Origin: Legionella sp. 515359
GTDB taxonomy: Bacteria > Pseudomonadota > Gammaproteobacteria > Legionellales > Legionellaceae
Direction of reading: 5' to 3'
Assembly: GCA_025941565.1 (NCBI GenBank)
Contig: JAPCYN010000014.1
Span: 1 to 64,000 of the forward strand
DNA length: 64,000 nt
Part shown: piece after piece, positions 45,870-55,229 of the stretch
Layout: each line of letters opens with the position of its first letter
Position numbering within the stretch: position 1 is the stretch's first letter
The notes under the pieces: generated by a model
The model's input: the letters and a program-made list of their open reading frames with translations, nothing else
Database searches by the model: none
What the model was told of the DNA's origin: nothing
Translations under genes and position numbers: made by a program

Positions 45870-47039
45870 ATGATTCAAATAATTCGGAATTACACGAAAA
45901 AAATATATGATGATAAGTTTAGATTTATTCTGATAAGTCTCATCATATTGATCATTATTCCCATGCTATTTATGTCAAGACCTGAAATAGTGGAAGGAAA
46001 GGGTATAGAAATGGATTTTTTCTACACTCCAAACTGTCAGCATTGCGCCAAACAAAAGCTATTTAACCAAGTACTACTTAAAAAATACAAAGTGAAGATT
46101 ATCAGTCATGATATAACAAACCCTGTCGAAAGGAAGTTGTTTCTCTTCACCGCGAAACAACATGGTATCGCTCAACATAATTTGGGAATTCCTTTAACTA
46201 TTGTTAACGGTAAAGTCATTATCGGTTTTGAATCACAAAAAAGTACAGGACATCTTATTGAACAGGCTTTAGAACAAGAAAGTAAAGAACAAACACCCTC
46301 GCAGATACAAACTGTCAGAACACCCAAAATTCCAATTCTGGGAGAGGTGGATATAGCACATTATTCATTACCCGTACTCGCAATACTTCTTGGTCTCGTG
46401 GATGGATTTAACCCATGCGCGATGTGGGCCTTAGTTTTCCTAATTGGCTTAGTGATGGGATTGCATGATGATAGAAAACTTTGGCTTTTGGTTGGATCAT
46501 TTGTTCTCACTTCAGGGATTTTGTATTTTTTATTCATGTCCGCTTGGTTAAATGCATTTCTACTCATTGGGTATATACGCCCTGTGGTTATTTTAATTGG
46601 TGGATTTGCAATCATCCTCGGGATTTTGCAGATAAGAGATTTTTTTATAAAAGAGATCACTTGCCCTCTTCCAACAGAACAAAAACAAAAGGTCATGCAC
46701 CGCATGCAAACATTAGTACGTTCACCATTAACAATAACAACAGTTACAGGCATTGTCATTTTAGCATTTGTTATAAATTTAATAGAATTTGTTTGCTCAT
46801 CATTTATACCTGCCATTTTTACTCAAGCGCTCGCTTTACATAAACTTCAATTTTGGCAGTATTATTTTTATCTTTTACTGTATGATATATTTTTTATGCT
46901 TGATGATTTAATTATTTTCAGCTTTGCAGTATTTGCCATCAACAGGATAAGTATTCAATATGCAAAATGGTGCAAGCTTATAGGTGGAATCACGTTATTT
47001 GCCGTAGGAGTTGCCTTACTGCTTATTCACAATGCTTAA
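45870..47039 (+). CDS. Membrane protein with thioredoxin-like CxxC domain and DsbD-like transporter part
   Basis: This 389-residue protein has an N-terminal membrane anchor (about 18-35), a glutaredoxin/thioredoxin-like domain with C56-QH-C59 (MDFFYTPNCQHCAKQ), and five or six membrane helices from about 165 with NPCAM (181-185) and FVCSSFIPAIF. The paired Cys in the helices resembles DsbD/CcdA electron carriers. It probably moves reducing power across the inner membrane or handles disulfides. AAAGGA precedes the ATG. It stands alone after the candidate sRNA. Confidence 0.72.
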   Translation: MIQIIRNYTKKIYDDKFRFILISLIILIIIPMLFMSRPEIVEGKGIEMDFFYTPNCQHCAKQKLFNQVLLKKYKVKIISHDITNPVERKLFLFTAKQHGIAQHNLGIPLTIVNGKVIIGFESQKSTGHLIEQALEQESKEQTPSQIQTVRTPKIPILGEVDIAHYSLPVLAILLGLVDGFNPCAMWALVFLIGLVMGLHDDRKLWLLVGSFVLTSGILYFLFMSAWLNAFLLIGYIRPVVILIGGFAIILGILQIRDFFIKEITCPLPTEQKQKVMHRMQTLVRSPLTITTVTGIVILAFVINLIEFVCSSFIPAIFTQALALHKLQFWQYYFYLLLYDIFFMLDDLIIFSFAVFAINRISIQYAKWCKLIGGITLFAVGVALLLIHNA

Positions 47040-47172
47040 CTTAACTGTATGAGAATTTTGCGTATTTGGGGTACGACACTGTTCTGTATAATACAAAAAT
47101 ACTCGGCTGCTTACTTTGATGCAATAGAATACTATGACTATAATTGAATAAACACCAATCATATTGATAATC

Positions 47173-47826
47173 ATGAAAGCACTAAAAGAGCTTTTCAATA
47201 GAAAACGCGCTGCTCACAAAAAAAGTGAGGTAACGTCTAATGAAGCAACAATTAATTCTCCCGATGAAGTAGCTATTAGTAAGCCTCTATTTTCTCCAAA
47301 TCAACCCACTCATGACTTTTTTTCCCATCCAGAAATGACCGATTTGACGCAAGTTGGAAAAACAAAAGCATTGGGATATCTGCCATTAGATGCAATCCGT
47401 GGTGCCGGATTTGAACCATTCCAGGTGAGTGTGTTATTAAAAAAAAGGGGGTTAAAATTTTTTGTTATTCCTGCCCCTACCCCTGAAGATTTGTATGCTT
47501 ATAATCCAAATAAAAATATCTATGTACATATAGCAGATAATGCGGAATACAAAGTAATTCCCAAAGGTGGCTTTTTAAGTATTCGTTCAGGAGCACTTGT
47601 CGCGTACGATGAGGAAGCAGTGAATGCCTTTTTAAAAGAAAATGATGCCATTATCAATGAAGAAAATCATGATGAGCCAAATTCTGAAAATCATTGGCCA
47701 AGCGTGGCAGAAGATTTTATTAATATGTTGTTTAGAAAAAAGGCTGAATCAGAAAAAATGAATTATCTTGTGCATCAAATTTTTGAAGAAATGCCAAATC
47801 AATCAAAATTTAACCTAAACCAATAG
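47173..47826 (+). CDS. Unknown soluble protein, possible effector
   Basis: This 217-residue protein is not recognised. A basic N-terminus (MKALKELFNRKRAAHKKSEV) is followed by a polar linker (20-55) and a compact alpha/beta part (KFFVIPAPTPEDLYAYNP, VIPKGGFLSIRSGALVAYDE). It ends in acidic helices. The ribosome site is weak, and a TTG at 47164 is an alternative. There is no signal peptide. Confidence 0.5.
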   Translation: MKALKELFNRKRAAHKKSEVTSNEATINSPDEVAISKPLFSPNQPTHDFFSHPEMTDLTQVGKTKALGYLPLDAIRGAGFEPFQVSVLLKKRGLKFFVIPAPTPEDLYAYNPNKNIYVHIADNAEYKVIPKGGFLSIRSGALVAYDEEAVNAFLKENDAIINEENHDEPNSENHWPSVAEDFINMLFRKKAESEKMNYLVHQIFEEMPNQSKFNLNQ

Positions 47827-47985
47827 AAATTGCTTTATGCAATAAATCTCTCTGAGGACATTTTGCGTTGTTGAGCACCACAAGATGATACATCGTACAA
47901 CGTTGAGAGTACCAGGAACTACTTAATGTTTTTTGATGGGATTTTAGACCAGCAGCTTATGCCGCCAGTCTCCTTCAACATGCCA

Positions 47986-48951
47986 TTAATAAGTCATAGC
48001 AAGCGATTGTTCTGGTTCAGCCGACCTTAGAATCTCACGCGACAGCGTGAGATCGGCGGTTCTCATTTTATCAAGGCGGCTAATCGCCGCCAAATCACAA
48101 CTCACATCGAGCCCCCCGGACTCCCCGAGCCTCCCGCGTGATGATCCCGGGCTGGCCCCACGTGACCGATATAATGCAACATCTGGACCGTGACCAGACG
48201 ACACAGAGTCATCAGCTAATGGAAACCACGACAACACAGTACCCTTTTTGTAATCATAGTACGTTACTACGCGAGGTAGTGTTGGCTCATCAAACTCAGG
48301 CGCTGGATAAAACGATCGACCAGGCCTGCAATATTCGTTAATGACATAAACCGGAACATTGCACTGTGCACGCCCTACCTCCATCCAGGCGGCTTTCATC
48401 GCCGTCCAATTGCTCGTGTTAGACCAATTATTATATCCTTGAACATAATGGGTCAGTGCTGTTTTAAGTGGCTCAAAGTCAAAATGCTTTGAACCCTCAA
48501 TCTGGACTCCGTGTTGCTCATACCTTAATCCATTCTCCTCTATCGCTTCACAACGTTTCAGCATGGCCGTTTTTGTCTTCTTGTCCATCCGCTTTTCAAG
48601 CATCCGGCACATGTGAGTATCCTTTGCCCAGTAGGCGTATTCATAAGCGGTGCAGTTGAATCTGCGATTAGAATAATCGGTAAATGGTACAGCGGTTAAT
48701 AGCACCTCTTGAGCTTGAACAATGGGCAATGCCTTGAGAAATCGTTTTGCCTCTGCTTGCTTGCCCTGAGCCACATCCATTGACACATCATGCGCTTTTT
48801 TGTTTATTGCTAAATTTCTTTGAACCTTAAATAAGGTCGTGGATGAAGTCAGAGCAAATTGAACCACTTCTTTTGGATTAAGGTCACCTGCAATTTTTTC
48901 AACCAACTCCGGAGGCAAAAAATTGTTAAGCTCGTCGTTTTTTTCTTGCAT
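47986..48951 (-). CDS. F-box-like protein with repeat-derived GC-rich C-terminus, effector candidate
   Basis: This 321-residue protein has an F-box-like N-terminal segment (FLPPELVEKIAGDLNPKEVV, about residues 10-40). A helical region rich in aromatic residues and Cys follows (NCTAYEYAYWAKDTHMCRML), possibly ankyrin-like. The last about 60 residues (from SRGASPGSSRGRLGES) are GC-rich in DNA and contain two strong hairpins, suggesting a repeat element fused into the 3' end. ATG 48951 is preferred; a longer frame to 48981 lacks a ribosome site. Ubiquitin-ligase recruitment is inferred. Confidence 0.6.
   Translation of the reverse strand: MQEKNDELNNFLPPELVEKIAGDLNPKEVVQFALTSSTTLFKVQRNLAINKKAHDVSMDVAQGKQAEAKRFLKALPIVQAQEVLLTAVPFTDYSNRRFNCTAYEYAYWAKDTHMCRMLEKRMDKKTKTAMLKRCEAIEENGLRYEQHGVQIEGSKHFDFEPLKTALTHYVQGYNNWSNTSNWTAMKAAWMEVGRAQCNVPVYVINEYCRPGRSFYPAPEFDEPTLPRVVTYYDYKKGTVLSWFPLADDSVSSGHGPDVALYRSRGASPGSSRGRLGESGGLDVSCDLAAISRLDKMRTADLTLSREILRSAEPEQSLAMTY
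48032..48091. repeat. Pair of GC-rich hairpins within the 3' end of the F-box-like gene
   Basis: Hairpin 1: ATCTCACGC, GACA loop, GCGTGAGAT (48032-48053). Hairpin 2: GGCGGC, TAATC loop, GCCGCC (48075-48091). Their GC content differs from the AT-rich surroundings and they encode the tail of the minus-strand gene, so they look like an inserted repeat. Confidence 0.5.
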
Positions 48952-49060
48952 ATTTAAGCCTATCACATCAAAAAAGAACAATTCTCAACCATATTGAGCT
49001 TTTTTGTCAATTTAAAAGTGGCTAAAGTCCAGATTTAAATATTTTTTAATAACTATTTAA

Positions 49061-49080
49061 ATATTAGTTAATTCTAATAT
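49061..49080. promoter_or_regulatory. Operator-like dyad upstream of the ArsR gene
   Basis: ATATTAG, TTAATT spacer, CTAATAT form a perfect 7-bp inverted repeat ending 11 bp before the ATG at 49091. A second element, ATTTAAATATT, occurs twice (49033-49043 and 49055-49065), 22 bp apart. AT-rich dyads like this are typical targets of BigR/SqrR-type repressors, so autoregulation is likely. Confidence 0.6.
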
Positions 49081-49090
49081 AATAAGTATT

Positions 49091-49405
49091 ATGAATACAT
49101 TTACTAATACCGACCTTGAGGTCATGACCAATAATGCTTTCAAGGCAGCACAAATGCTCAAACTTCTGGCAAACTCCAAGAGGTTGCTTATTTTATGCCA
49201 TTTGTTAAAAAACGAACGTACTGTTAGCGAACTTCAGGATTTGGTTGGACTCTCTCAGTCTGCTTTATCTCAACATCTTGCGAAGATGAGAAAAGATGGC
49301 TTTTTAGCCATTAAAAAACAAGGAACTCATGTTTACTACCGCATCAATAAACCTGAAGTAGAAGCGATTTTGTCAACTTTGTATTTAATCTATTGCAAGG
49401 ATTAA
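49091..49405 (+). CDS. ArsR-family repressor of the SqrR/BigR/YgaV (persulfide-sensing) type
   Basis: This 104-residue winged-helix protein has LKLLANSKRLLILCHLLK and VGLSQSALSQHLAKMRKDG with LVYYR-type wing. Cys residues occur at 36 (LILCHL) and 102 (near the C-terminus, IYCKD), the two positions used by BigR/SqrR to form a tetrasulfide or disulfide with reactive sulfur species. Arsenic-type CxCxxC is absent. It is the first gene of the efflux operon and is followed by TolC after 50 bp. The operator-like dyad lies just upstream. Sensing of persulfide is inferred from Cys positions. Confidence 0.78.
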   Translation: MNTFTNTDLEVMTNNAFKAAQMLKLLANSKRLLILCHLLKNERTVSELQDLVGLSQSALSQHLAKMRKDGFLAIKKQGTHVYYRINKPEVEAILSTLYLIYCKD

Positions 49406-49455
49406 ATTTTAATTCATATATTATGAAAAGCTAATATTATGACCAAGGACATGTA

Positions 49456-50859
49456 ATGTTACAACGTAGTCATACAATAAAAAAATACATCACCATCCTC
49501 ATTATTGCACCTTGCTTATCCGCAACAGTTTGGGCTGAATCAGAGCAGCCAATTTCTTATGCTAACGCAATGAAGCGTGCCTTAAATTATAATCCATCGG
49601 TACAAAGCTCCAAAGCTTCCGTTGAAGCAGCTTATGGCGCCTTAAAGCAAACTAACAGTTTGCATTGGCCTCGGGCTGAATTGGAAATAAATGGCGCACG
49701 CAGCAATAATCCTCTGTCCGTGTTTGGTTATAAATTAAGCCAGGGTAATGCTTCTTTTGCTGATTTTGGTGCCGAGCAATATACAGGACTAAGTGCTCTG
49801 TATACGAGACCTAATGCCTTAAATCATCCTGGTTACTACAGTAACTTAGATACAGCATTTAAATTGACTGTACCCATTTATGCGGGGGGAAAAATAAAAG
49901 CTCGGCAAGAAAATACACGCGCATTGTTGTTGTCAGCGCAGCATGGCAGTCAACAAGCGCAAAACCAATTAGCCTATCAGCTCTACGTGTCTTACGAAGG
50001 GTTTTTAACTGCCATTCAATTAATTCATGTGGCTCAAAAACAAGTCGATCGTGCTAAGGAATTTTTAAACACTACTAAGGCATTAAAAAAACAATCCATT
50101 ACTTTAGATAGCGATGAATTAATGGCTGAGGACTATCTTAATAGTTCCAGTCTCGGTTTATCGAGCGCTCGATTACAAGCACAAAATGAGTTAGATAATT
50201 TTAGAACGCTTATAGGCGAGCCTAACAGTAATCTCACTCCCAGTCAGCATACCACTTTGAAAGGACAGACCGGGCGATTAAATTCCTTGATATCGCATGC
50301 TCTGGGGCAAAATGCGTCCATTAAAGCGCTTCGTTCTCAAGTACAAGCAGAAAAAGCGAATATTCTTGCTTCCCAGTCTTTATATAAGCCGCAAGTAAAT
50401 CTTCAACTACGACATGATTGGAATGGCTATACCGTAGGATCTGGATTACCCTCAGATACTATAGCACTGGGTGCTAATTGGACTCTTTTTAGTGCGGGAG
50501 AACGCTCCGGAGCTGTTCAATCGGCTACAGCAAATGCAAAAAAAGCACAATTCGAATTGGATGAGCAACGCAACCAACTCAAGTTGCTTCTTAAACAATT
50601 AACGCGTAATGCAACACAATTTAACTATGAGTTGCAATTAAGTCGCCAAATGATACAGAAAGAAGAAGAAGTAATTAAAAAGCTAAGCCAACGATTTGGC
50701 AGAGGATCCGTACCGCTGAGCGCATTATTAGAAAGCCAGATTAAATTAACGCAAAGCAAAGCACAGGAGCTACAAGCACTTCATCGATTAAGGCTCAATA
50801 AAGCACATATTTTGATGCTAACGAATCAATTAATTCCTAACACACTGATGAAAGCCTGA
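49456..50859 (+). CDS. TolC-family outer membrane efflux protein
   Basis: This 467-residue protein has a signal peptide (cleavage about SATVWA-E, residue 27). It then has the duplicated TolC pattern of long coiled helices and beta strands: YANAMKRALNYNPSVQSSKA near the start and LGANWTLFSAGERSGAVQSA in the second half, with TNPLSVFGYKLSQGNASF-type strand text. It would form a trimeric channel for the RND pump encoded 29 bp downstream. AAGGA precedes the ATG. Confidence 0.88.
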   Translation: MLQRSHTIKKYITILIIAPCLSATVWAESEQPISYANAMKRALNYNPSVQSSKASVEAAYGALKQTNSLHWPRAELEINGARSNNPLSVFGYKLSQGNASFADFGAEQYTGLSALYTRPNALNHPGYYSNLDTAFKLTVPIYAGGKIKARQENTRALLLSAQHGSQQAQNQLAYQLYVSYEGFLTAIQLIHVAQKQVDRAKEFLNTTKALKKQSITLDSDELMAEDYLNSSSLGLSSARLQAQNELDNFRTLIGEPNSNLTPSQHTTLKGQTGRLNSLISHALGQNASIKALRSQVQAEKANILASQSLYKPQVNLQLRHDWNGYTVGSGLPSDTIALGANWTLFSAGERSGAVQSATANAKKAQFELDEQRNQLKLLLKQLTRNATQFNYELQLSRQMIQKEEEVIKKLSQRFGRGSVPLSALLESQIKLTQSKAQELQALHRLRLNKAHILMLTNQLIPNTLMKA

Positions 50860-50888
50860 TTAACCTATACCACTAGGGAGACACTATT

Positions 50889-53800
50889 GTGAATGATGTT
50901 CCTTATTCAAAGGATAAACTAAATAAAGCGGGTCAATTGGCAAGAACGTTCATTCAGTCAAAACTTACTTTACTTTTAATCATTAGTATTTTGTTGTTTG
51001 GTGTCTTGGCTTTGGAGCGTACGCCACGAACCTATAATCCTGAGATTATTGTTCCAGCTGTGACTATTTCTGTTAGCAGGCCTGGCAGTGATACTCATGA
51101 AATGCTCAATCAAATCGTTCGCCCCCTAGAGGGGTTGATGGCCTCTATACCTGGGGTAGAACATACCTACGGTATGGCTATTGATGACAGCGCCTTAGTT
51201 ACCGTCCGTTTTAAAGTGAATGAGAATGAAGAAAGCAGTCTGGTTAAGGTTTATAACCAGATTAACAGTAACATGGACAAAATGCCTCCTGGTACTTTAA
51301 TGCCCTTAATACGCTCGGTTAGCTTGTATGACGTTCCTCTGGTAGCCATTACCTTGCATGCCAAAGGGGGCAATCCTACCGAACTTCGAATACTGGCGAA
51401 TAAGGTGTTAGAGCAGTTACGTGCAGTACCTCAAGTAGGTAAAAGTTGGGTTATGGGTGCATCACCAAATGCCCTTCGCGTATGGCTTAATCCTAAAAAA
51501 ATGGCAGAACATGCCATTTCAATTACCAATATTCAACAAGCCCTCTCAGTGAATAACATCAGTATTAATGCCGGTACCCTTGAGCGTCAATTAAGTGAAA
51601 CGCCTTTACGTATCGAAGGCTCGCTCATTTCTAATAATGATTTAGCAAACATCATCATTGGCACTGATAATGCAAAACCCATTCTATTAAAAGAGATTGC
51701 GGATATTGAGCAAGGACCTGAGCATGAATCAATTGCCTCTTATTTTGCCTACGGACTTAGCTCAAAGCAAAACAACCATGAATTGGAACCTGCTGTGACG
51801 ATTGCGTTAGCACGTCAAAAAGGCAGCAATGGAGTAGATGTAGCTAAAGCGATCCTCGGTAAACTGGAACAGATACAAAACAGTAAAATGATTCCTGAGA
51901 CGACTAGCGTCTCTATAACCCGCAATTATGGAGATGAAGCCAATGATGCAGTCAATACCCTGGTCGAGCACTTAGGCATTGCAATTGCCAGTGTGGTTGT
52001 CTTACTGATGCTTTTTTTAGGTTGGCGAGAAGCATCAGTTGTGATTTTTTCCATCCCGCTTATTTTATGTTTAGTCCTTGGTATTGGTTGGTTGTCGGGA
52101 CAAACGATTAATCGCATTACCTTATTTGCCCTCATTCTCTCGTTAGGTTTATTAGTTGATGACAGTATTGTTGTTATTGAAAACATTCATCGTCATGTAA
52201 TGAAAGGAGTACAACATAATTTCACTCGTTTAGTGATTTATGCAGCGAATGAAATTGGCAAGCCAACGATTATTGCTACCTTTACGGTGATGCTGGCTTT
52301 GTTGCCTATGGCTTTTGTTGGTGGAATGATGGGGCCTTTTATGGCGCCTATTCCTTTTAATGCACCTTTGGCTATGATTATCTCGCTTTTCATCGCCTAC
52401 AGTGTAGTGCCTTATCTTGCATATCGTTGGCTTAGAAAAAAAGCACGCCGCCAAATTAGTCAAGGGCATCATCAGCATACCACCCTATTGCAGCGTTTGT
52501 ACCTTAACTTATTTAAAGGATTGCTCTCTTCTTCTAAAAAGCGCCACTTATTCTATCTAATAATTGTGATCCTCTTAGGTGGAGTTTTATTACAGCCTTT
52601 ATGGCAATTTATCCGTCCTTCTGGCACAAATGGACCATTAAGTCCTTTAGGCGTGGAAATTAAAATGTTACCCGATGACAATGTGAATACCTTTCTAGTA
52701 TCCGTTGATGCAGGGCCAAACGCTACTTTAGAAAAAACAACTGCATTAGTAAAAGCGATGAGTCAAATGATTCAAAAAAATCCTTACGTCCTGGATTATG
52801 AACTGTATTTAGGAGAGGCTGCACCTGAAGATTTTGCAGCGATGGTTCGGGGGGATAACCTCCTCCAGGGAAGTCAGTATGGTCAGATTCGTATTAATTT
52901 GCTTAATAAACATCATCGCAGTATAGGTTCACATGAGATAGCAGAAGAAGTCTATCAAAGTCTTATGCCTATTAAAAAACAATATTCTGAAAGTACAATT
53001 AAACTCTTTGAAAGTCCCCCAGGCCCACCCGTTCGTTCGCAAATGGAGGCTGGTTTATATGGCCCTAATTATAACAAACTAAGAATACTCGCTGATGAAA
53101 TTACTCAATCCGTATACCCTAAAATTTATGGCATGATCAATATTGATAATTCCGTCACGTCAGATGCGAATCAATATCATATTGAAATTAACCACAACGC
53201 AACAATGCTCGCTGGATTAACACCACAAACAGTAGCACAAGAGGTTGCTGCATTTTTCAAAGGAGTTTATGTAGGAAATGGGCACGAATCCAATGCAAGA
53301 GAGCCGGAACATATTATCTTGCGATTGCCTCGTGAAGCCCGGGGAGATGTTCGTGTGTTGAATCAGCTCTATCTTAAAAATCAACAACAGCAACTGATTC
53401 CCTTAGCACAAATTGCTACCTTAAAACGTGCAAAAGAACAAAAACCTATTTTCACTAAAGACCAAACGCCTATTGTTTATGTAACTGGTGAAGTATTAGG
53501 TTCCAGCCCAGCTTATGCTGTTGCTTCAGCGACACAAATGCTTGAAAAACCTCCATTCTCTCTCGAGGTAGGCAATTTGGGATTTCATGAAGCACAACCG
53601 CAGAACATGACTAAGAACCAATTATTCTGGCTTGGAGAAATGCGTTTAACTCTTGATGTATTTCGCGATCTTGGCTCTGCATTTATTGTGGCGATTGTTT
53701 TGATTTATATTTTATTGACCGCCTTTTATCAGTCGTTTTTTATACCGCTCATTATTATGGGAGCCATCCCCCTTACCATTATTGGCGTCTTTCCGGGGCA

Positions 53801-54149
53801 TTGGCTTATGCATCAACCGTTTACAGCAACCTCAATGATTGGTGTCATTGCTTTAGCAGGAATTGTTGTGCGTAATTCGCTATTGCTCATTGATTTTATT
53901 TTAGAGCATCAACATAGAGGCTATTCGATTGAGCAAGCAGTGATTGAATCGGGAGTCGAGCGTCTATTGCCGATTATTCTTACTGCTTTAGCAATTATTT
54001 TAGGTTCTGCCGTGATGTTATCTGACCCGGTATTTGGGGGACTTGCCATATCGTTAATGTTTGGTTCCTTTGCCTCAACGGTGCTTACCCTATTTTTAAT
54101 CCCCTTAATTTATTTAAGCTGGTGGAAAAGAACACATAAGGCGAGTTAA
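50889..54149 (+). CDS. RND-family efflux permease
   Basis: This 1086-residue protein has the usual RND length and layout: helix 1 at about 25-45, two large periplasmic loops, helices 2-6 and 8-12. The proton-relay aspartates are kept in LILSLGLLVDDSIVVIENIH (helix 4). The GTG at 50889 is the start, with GGGAG 8 bp upstream. It probably drives drug or toxic-compound export with the TolC protein. No membrane fusion (adaptor) gene is present in the operon, which is unusual. Confidence 0.88.
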   Translation: MNDVPYSKDKLNKAGQLARTFIQSKLTLLLIISILLFGVLALERTPRTYNPEIIVPAVTISVSRPGSDTHEMLNQIVRPLEGLMASIPGVEHTYGMAIDDSALVTVRFKVNENEESSLVKVYNQINSNMDKMPPGTLMPLIRSVSLYDVPLVAITLHAKGGNPTELRILANKVLEQLRAVPQVGKSWVMGASPNALRVWLNPKKMAEHAISITNIQQALSVNNISINAGTLERQLSETPLRIEGSLISNNDLANIIIGTDNAKPILLKEIADIEQGPEHESIASYFAYGLSSKQNNHELEPAVTIALARQKGSNGVDVAKAILGKLEQIQNSKMIPETTSVSITRNYGDEANDAVNTLVEHLGIAIASVVVLLMLFLGWREASVVIFSIPLILCLVLGIGWLSGQTINRITLFALILSLGLLVDDSIVVIENIHRHVMKGVQHNFTRLVIYAANEIGKPTIIATFTVMLALLPMAFVGGMMGPFMAPIPFNAPLAMIISLFIAYSVVPYLAYRWLRKKARRQISQGHHQHTTLLQRLYLNLFKGLLSSSKKRHLFYLIIVILLGGVLLQPLWQFIRPSGTNGPLSPLGVEIKMLPDDNVNTFLVSVDAGPNATLEKTTALVKAMSQMIQKNPYVLDYELYLGEAAPEDFAAMVRGDNLLQGSQYGQIRINLLNKHHRSIGSHEIAEEVYQSLMPIKKQYSESTIKLFESPPGPPVRSQMEAGLYGPNYNKLRILADEITQSVYPKIYGMINIDNSVTSDANQYHIEINHNATMLAGLTPQTVAQEVAAFFKGVYVGNGHESNAREPEHIILRLPREARGDVRVLNQLYLKNQQQQLIPLAQIATLKRAKEQKPIFTKDQTPIVYVTGEVLGSSPAYAVASATQMLEKPPFSLEVGNLGFHEAQPQNMTKNQLFWLGEMRLTLDVFRDLGSAFIVAIVLIYILLTAFYQSFFIPLIIMGAIPLTIIGVFPGHWLMHQPFTATSMIGVIALAGIVVRNSLLLIDFILEHQHRGYSIEQAVIESGVERLLPIILTALAIILGSAVMLSDPVFGGLAISLMFGSFASTVLTLFLIPLIYLSWWKRTHKAS

Positions 54150-54170
54150 TGGCATCAACCGGAGAAAGAA

Positions 54171-54365
54171 ATGACTATTGAACGAATTATTCGAATTGTT
54201 GCAGGATTATTTATCTTGATTTCACTTGGTCTTGGAGTTCCTGCTAGTCCTGTGTACATTAGTTCAAAGTTTTTATGGTTTACTGCTTTTGTCGGTGCAA
54301 ATTTATTGCAAAGTGGATTCACTCAATTTTGTCCACTTGAGATGATTTTAAAAAAACTCATGTAG
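54171..54365 (+). CDS. DUF2892-type small membrane protein (YgaP-like)
   Basis: This 64-residue, two-helix protein has IERIIRIVAGLFILISLGLG and GANLLQSGFTQFCPLEMILK, the family signature with a conserved FCP. In other bacteria such domains are fused to rhodanese in YgaP or sit beside BigR/SqrR regulators. That supports a reactive-sulfur theme for this operon. GGAG lies 6 bp before the ATG, and it is 21 bp after the pump gene. Confidence 0.78.
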   Translation: MTIERIIRIVAGLFILISLGLGVPASPVYISSKFLWFTAFVGANLLQSGFTQFCPLEMILKKLM

Positions 54366-54488
54366 CTTTTAGTTATTTAATTGCTTGGCATTTAACACTG
54401 AGTATGTAGTGAACGCTTTAATTATCAAGATATTAGCAAGTGTTATTTTTAGAAAAGATATCACCATTACCCAATGAGAACTAAGACT

Positions 54489-54932
54489 ATGAATGACTCA
54501 ATACATATTGTTTGCCCCCACTGCCATACCACGAATCGATTACTCTCAACACGTTTGACTGAACATCCTAAATGTGGAAAGTGCCAAAAGTTGCTTTTTG
54601 ATGGAAAGCCAATCACGTTAGACCAACCACTTTTTGAACGTTACATCAATAGCAATGACATTCCTGTATTGGTTGATTTCTGGGCTGAGTGGTGTGGCCC
54701 ATGCAAAATAATGGCCCCCCATTTTGAATCTGCTGCAAAACTACTTGAACCTAAAGTTCGTTTCGTTAAAATTAATATAGAAATTCAGCACGCTTTAGCT
54801 GCACGTTATACGATTCAAAGTATCCCAACGTTAATGCTTCTCTATCATGGAAAAGAAGTTGCCCGAAGCGCCGGAGCCATGGGGACACAAGATATCGTTC
54901 GATGGGTAAACCAACGTCTCCCATTGAATTAG
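54489..54932 (+). CDS. trxC: Thioredoxin 2
   Basis: This 147-residue protein has an N-terminal zinc ribbon (VCPHCHTTNR and CGKCQKLL) and a thioredoxin domain with active site WAEWCGPCKIMAP. The conserved cis-Pro region is SIPTLMLLYHGKEV. TrxC reduces protein disulfides and persulfides. An in-frame ATG at 54474 exists without a better ribosome site. It is separated from the DUF2892 gene by about 120 bp, so it may have its own promoter, but the theme fits the ArsR-led operon. Confidence 0.88.
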   Translation: MNDSIHIVCPHCHTTNRLLSTRLTEHPKCGKCQKLLFDGKPITLDQPLFERYINSNDIPVLVDFWAEWCGPCKIMAPHFESAAKLLEPKVRFVKINIEIQHALAARYTIQSIPTLMLLYHGKEVARSAGAMGTQDIVRWVNQRLPLN

Positions 54933-55002
54933 AAATCCAACTATAGATGATGAGATAATCTTAAAGCGATCCCAGGGTTGCCCGAGTTCTTTTATACCAT
55001 GA

Positions 55003-55131
55003 TGGATAAAAGCACCTAAAAATGATGATATGAAAGCACGGGCAGAAAAAGGTTATAAATTACAAACTGCTAAAGATGGAAGCCCTAGTCACTTTGAAGG
55101 GGCAATAGGACCTACCCTGCTTGCTGATTAA
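55003..55131 (+). pseudogene. Short protein-like remnant
   Basis: Frame 55003-55131 reads IKAPKNDDMKARAEKGYKLQ and ends EGAIGPTLLAD, stop. An ATG at 55030 could start a 33-residue peptide. It looks like the C-terminus of a lost protein; upstream the frame is closed. No family is recognised. Confidence 0.25.
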
Positions 55132-55229
55132 ACGCCTTGAATTGTGAGAGCCAACCAGAGTCTTAATTGCAAAAAAATAATCAAATGTGTTATTATTTTT
55201 GCCACATCATTATCAAGAAGCGATTCGTA

